Part shown: piece after piece, positions 6,060 through 7,447 of the stretch
Layout: each line of letters begins with the position of its first letter
Numbering within the stretch: the first letter of the stretch is position 1
NCBI GenBank assembly: GCA_900556425.1
Contig: USOR01000039.1
Coordinates: forward strand, 1-7,447
Direction of reading: 5' to 3'
Length of the DNA: 7,447 bases
DNA from: an uncultured Coriobacteriaceae bacterium
GTDB taxonomy: Bacteria > Actinomycetota > Coriobacteriia > Coriobacteriales > QAMH01
Translations under genes and position numbers: made by a program
The notes under the pieces: model-generated
The model's input: only the letters and a program-made list of their open reading frames with translations
What the model was told of the DNA's origin: nothing
Databases searched by the model: none

Positions 6060-6616
6060 TGGTACTCCTCCACGTAACGTGCGATGAATGCTGCCGAGGT
6101 GGGCGTGCACAGCTCGCCCTCGAGACGCGGCTCAGCCAGCGGTATGTGATAGCGCTCGAGGATGGCCGCGGTCGCCGGCGCGGGGATGTCGAGCACGCCA
6201 TGGGCGCACTCGATTTTGCCGCTGCCAACCTGCACCTTCGATGCGATGACCTTGTCCGGATTGATCTGTTCGATTGCGCAGCACATGCCCAGAATCTCGC
6301 GCACGGTCATCCCGAGGCCGACCTCGTGAAAGTGCGTCTGCTCCACATCGCACCCGTGCACCTGCGCCTCGGCTTGCGCCAGGATGCGGTACACCTGCTT
6401 GGCTTCCTCCTTGGTCCAGTCGCTGGCAACCGAGGTGCCGATGGCACGTTCGACATCGGCGAGGTCGTGCAGCTGCGCCTTGGCGGGAATGCTCTCGTCA
6501 CCCACGATGACGCCGATATTGCCGCGACGCTGCTCGGGCGTGGCGGCGACGAGCTGACCGAATATGGACTTGCGCGTCGCGTCGGTCGAAAGGTCGAGAT
6601 ACAGGGTCGATTCCAT
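6056..6616 (-). CDS. LarC1-like nickel-insertion domain protein, short stand-alone form
   Basis: A 186-residue protein matching the N-terminal half of LarC, the CTP-dependent nickel insertase that completes the nickel-pincer nucleotide cofactor of lactate racemase and related LarA enzymes. The visible signatures are LYLDL at the start, AEAQVHG (82-88), HFHEVG (95-100), [11 protein letters not shown] (130-140), [10 protein letters not shown] (144-153) and [11 protein letters not shown] (166-176). Full LarC is roughly 400 residues: the C-terminal domain is absent, the N-terminal GISGDM motif is not preserved, the segment before AEAQVHG is shortened, and the usual acidic VDSIVDI after HFHEVG reads [14 protein letters not shown] lies five bases before the ATG. 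The gene begins 15 bases after the L,D-transpeptidase stop, and its own stop overlaps the DnaK-like start. Whether it still handles nickel is uncertain, and no larA, larB or larE is in view. Confidence 0.85.
   Translation of the reverse strand: MESTLYLDLSTDATRKSIFGQLVAATPEQRRGNIGVIVGDESIPAKAQLHDLADVERAIGTSVASDWTKEEAKQVYRILAQAEAQVHGCDVEQTHFHEVGLGMTVREILGMCCAIEQINPDKVIASKVQVGSGKIECAHGVLDIPAPATAAILERYHIPLAEPRLEGELCTPTSAAFIARYVEEYQ
6065..6071 (-). promoter_or_regulatory. Shine-Dalgarno of the DnaK-like gene inside the larC-like gene
   Basis: GGAGGAG on the minus strand, five bases before the ATG at 6059 and inside the last codons (Glu-Glu-Tyr) of the larC-like gene. With the ATGA overlap of stop and start it points to translational coupling, and it rules out the longer in-frame start at 6110. 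Confidence 0.8.
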
Positions 6617-6621
6617 GGCTG

Positions 6622-6627
6622 CTCCTT
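6622..6627 (-). promoter_or_regulatory. Shine-Dalgarno of the larC-like gene
   Basis: AAGGAG on the minus strand, five bases before the ATG at 6616, filling the 15-base gap after the L,D-transpeptidase stop. There is no room for a promoter or terminator in that gap, so the two genes are cotranscribed. Confidence 0.75.
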
Positions 6628-6631
6628 GAGT

Positions 6632-7447
6632 CTAGCGAATGATGATGGGAATGCCGGTAGATACCCGGTCATACAGCTCGACGATATTGTTATTGGAGAG
6701 GCGCACACAGCCGTGGCTACCGGGGGAACCCAAACCGCCGGTATTCGTCGTGCCGTGCAGGAAGATGCCGCCTCCGCAGCTAACCGCAAGCGCACGCAAG
6801 CCGAGCGGGTTTGACGGACCAGGCCCGATGGTCTCCTCCATGCCCTCCGACCAGGCGCTATGCGGGTTATACCAAGTGGGCGCCGAATCCTTGTACGAGA
6901 GGAAGAAATCGCCCTTGGGCGTTGCGTAGCCCGACATGCCCGGCGTGCAAGGATAGGTCGCGACCACCTCGCCTTCCTCGTAGAGGCTCACCCGGCAACC
7001 GCGTGTGTCGACGAAGATGGCCTGCCCGATGGGCTGAGGCTCCGGCTCGCTCAGCGTTGCCTCGGCTTGGATGGCCAGGCGATTGGGTTCACCATCGCCA
7101 GGGGCACCAAGCACGTTTTCGATACGCGTGACCGTCGTCGCCTCGTCCATCATGACACCCTGCATGGCCTCGGCAATTACGAGCGCATTGGTGGCCTCGT
7201 CGTAAGTATAACCGGCGCTCTTGGCAGGCGTATTTGTCTGCTGCGCAATTGCGGCCACCCGGTTGACGAGTGCATCATGGTCGACCACGCACACAAGGTT
7301 TACGTCGTGTGTCTCCGGCTCTGCGCCCACGAGCTCGCCGATCGTCGCGATGACGCGCACGACGGGATTGTCACGATATGGGGCAAAGGCCTGCTCTACA
7401 GTTGCATCGATATCAATGGTGCCGATCTCCGACATCTCGATCGAATG
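6632..7447 (-). CDS. L,D-transpeptidase (YkuD), N-terminus beyond right edge
   Basis: The last 271 residues of a peptidoglycan cross-linking enzyme that makes 3-3 bonds or attaches proteins to the wall. Numbering from the methionine encoded at 7435, the YkuD domain spans about 137-267: IFVDTRGCRVSLYEEGE, ATPKGDFFL, the IFLHGTT histidine (H227) and the catalytic SHGCVRLSNNN with H241 and C243. Residues before about 110 (YTYDEATNALVIAEAMQG ... DEATTVTRIENVL) resemble the peptidoglycan-binding PG_binding_4 module often placed ahead of this domain. The frame stays open to the last base (codons for His-Ser-Ile-Glu precede that Met), no ribosome binding site precedes it, and neither a signal peptide nor a membrane helix is visible. 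I therefore take the gene to start outside the window, where the export signal should be. It is the first visible gene of the operon with the larC-like and DnaK-like genes. Confidence 0.92.
   Translation of the reverse strand, partial: HSIEMSEIGTIDIDATVEQAFAPYRDNPVVRVIATIGELVGAEPETHDVNLVCVVDHDALVNRVAAIAQQTNTPAKSAGYTYDEATNALVIAEAMQGVMMDEATTVTRIENVLGAPGDGEPNRLAIQAEATLSEPEPQPIGQAIFVDTRGCRVSLYEEGEVVATYPCTPGMSGYATPKGDFFLSYKDSAPTWYNPHSAWSEGMEETIGPGPSNPLGLRALAVSCGGGIFLHGTTNTGGLGSPGSHGCVRLSNNNIVELYDRVSTGIPIIIR

Noticed and set aside
4956..6077. 373-codon plus-strand frame opposite the DnaK-like gene
   Set aside because: Antisense to an unmistakable Hsp70; such antisense frames in dnaK genes are a known artefact of codon bias.
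6059..6814. 251-codon plus-strand frame across the larC-like gene and the 3' end of the transpeptidase gene
   Set aside because: It covers two real minus-strand genes, has no ribosome binding site and shows no recognisable motif.
7433..7435. ATG at 7435 as the true start of the L,D-transpeptidase
   Set aside because: The frame stays open to the window edge, there is no Shine-Dalgarno before it and an exported enzyme would lack any signal, so the real start should lie outside.

Overview
The window looks like chromosomal DNA from a high-GC anaerobic actinobacterium, most plausibly class Coriobacteriia, family Eggerthellaceae. The reasons are the combination of a molybdopterin oxidoreductase, a LysR regulator and a multi-cluster Fe-S protein, the high GC of most genes, a DnaK lacking the Gram-negative-type lobe insertion, and a leaderless-type promoter. 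The family assignment is an inference from gene content and style, not from a marker gene.

Left part (1-2577) is a probable redox locus. The first 58 codons of a molybdopterin oxidoreductase run off the left edge on the minus strand. Behind it, also on the minus strand, is a LysR-type regulator (325-1257) whose base composition is visibly more AT-rich than its neighbours. Divergent from it is a 381-residue protein with 21 cysteines arranged as ferredoxin-type cluster motifs at both ends and a further Cys-rich central domain (1432-2577, plus). A perfect TATAAT lies seven bases before its ATG, with no Shine-Dalgarno sequence and no good -35, which suggests a leaderless transcript that needs an activator; the LysR is the obvious candidate.

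Middle part (2578-4577): the Fe-S gene converges on a 598-residue minus-strand protein with three predicted membrane helices and a large extracytoplasmic domain that I do not recognise. Just upstream of its ribosome binding site is a perfect 31-bp inverted repeat with a 5-base loop. Each arm is itself flanked by GTGACAG/CTGTCAC, the architecture of paired REP-type elements (REPIN).

Right part (4578-7447) is a tight minus-strand operon read from right to left: an L,D-transpeptidase (N-terminus beyond the right edge), then after 15 bases a stand-alone LarC1-like nickel-insertion domain, then with a 4-base ATGA overlap a 493-residue Hsp70/DnaK paralogue that ends right after the beta substrate-binding domain and therefore has no lid. 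I know of no described system that combines these three. The lidless DnaK, the shortened LarC and their translational coupling are the most unusual features of the window.

No tRNA, rRNA, CRISPR array, insertion sequence or integrase was seen. No gene-free stretch exceeds 300 bases.
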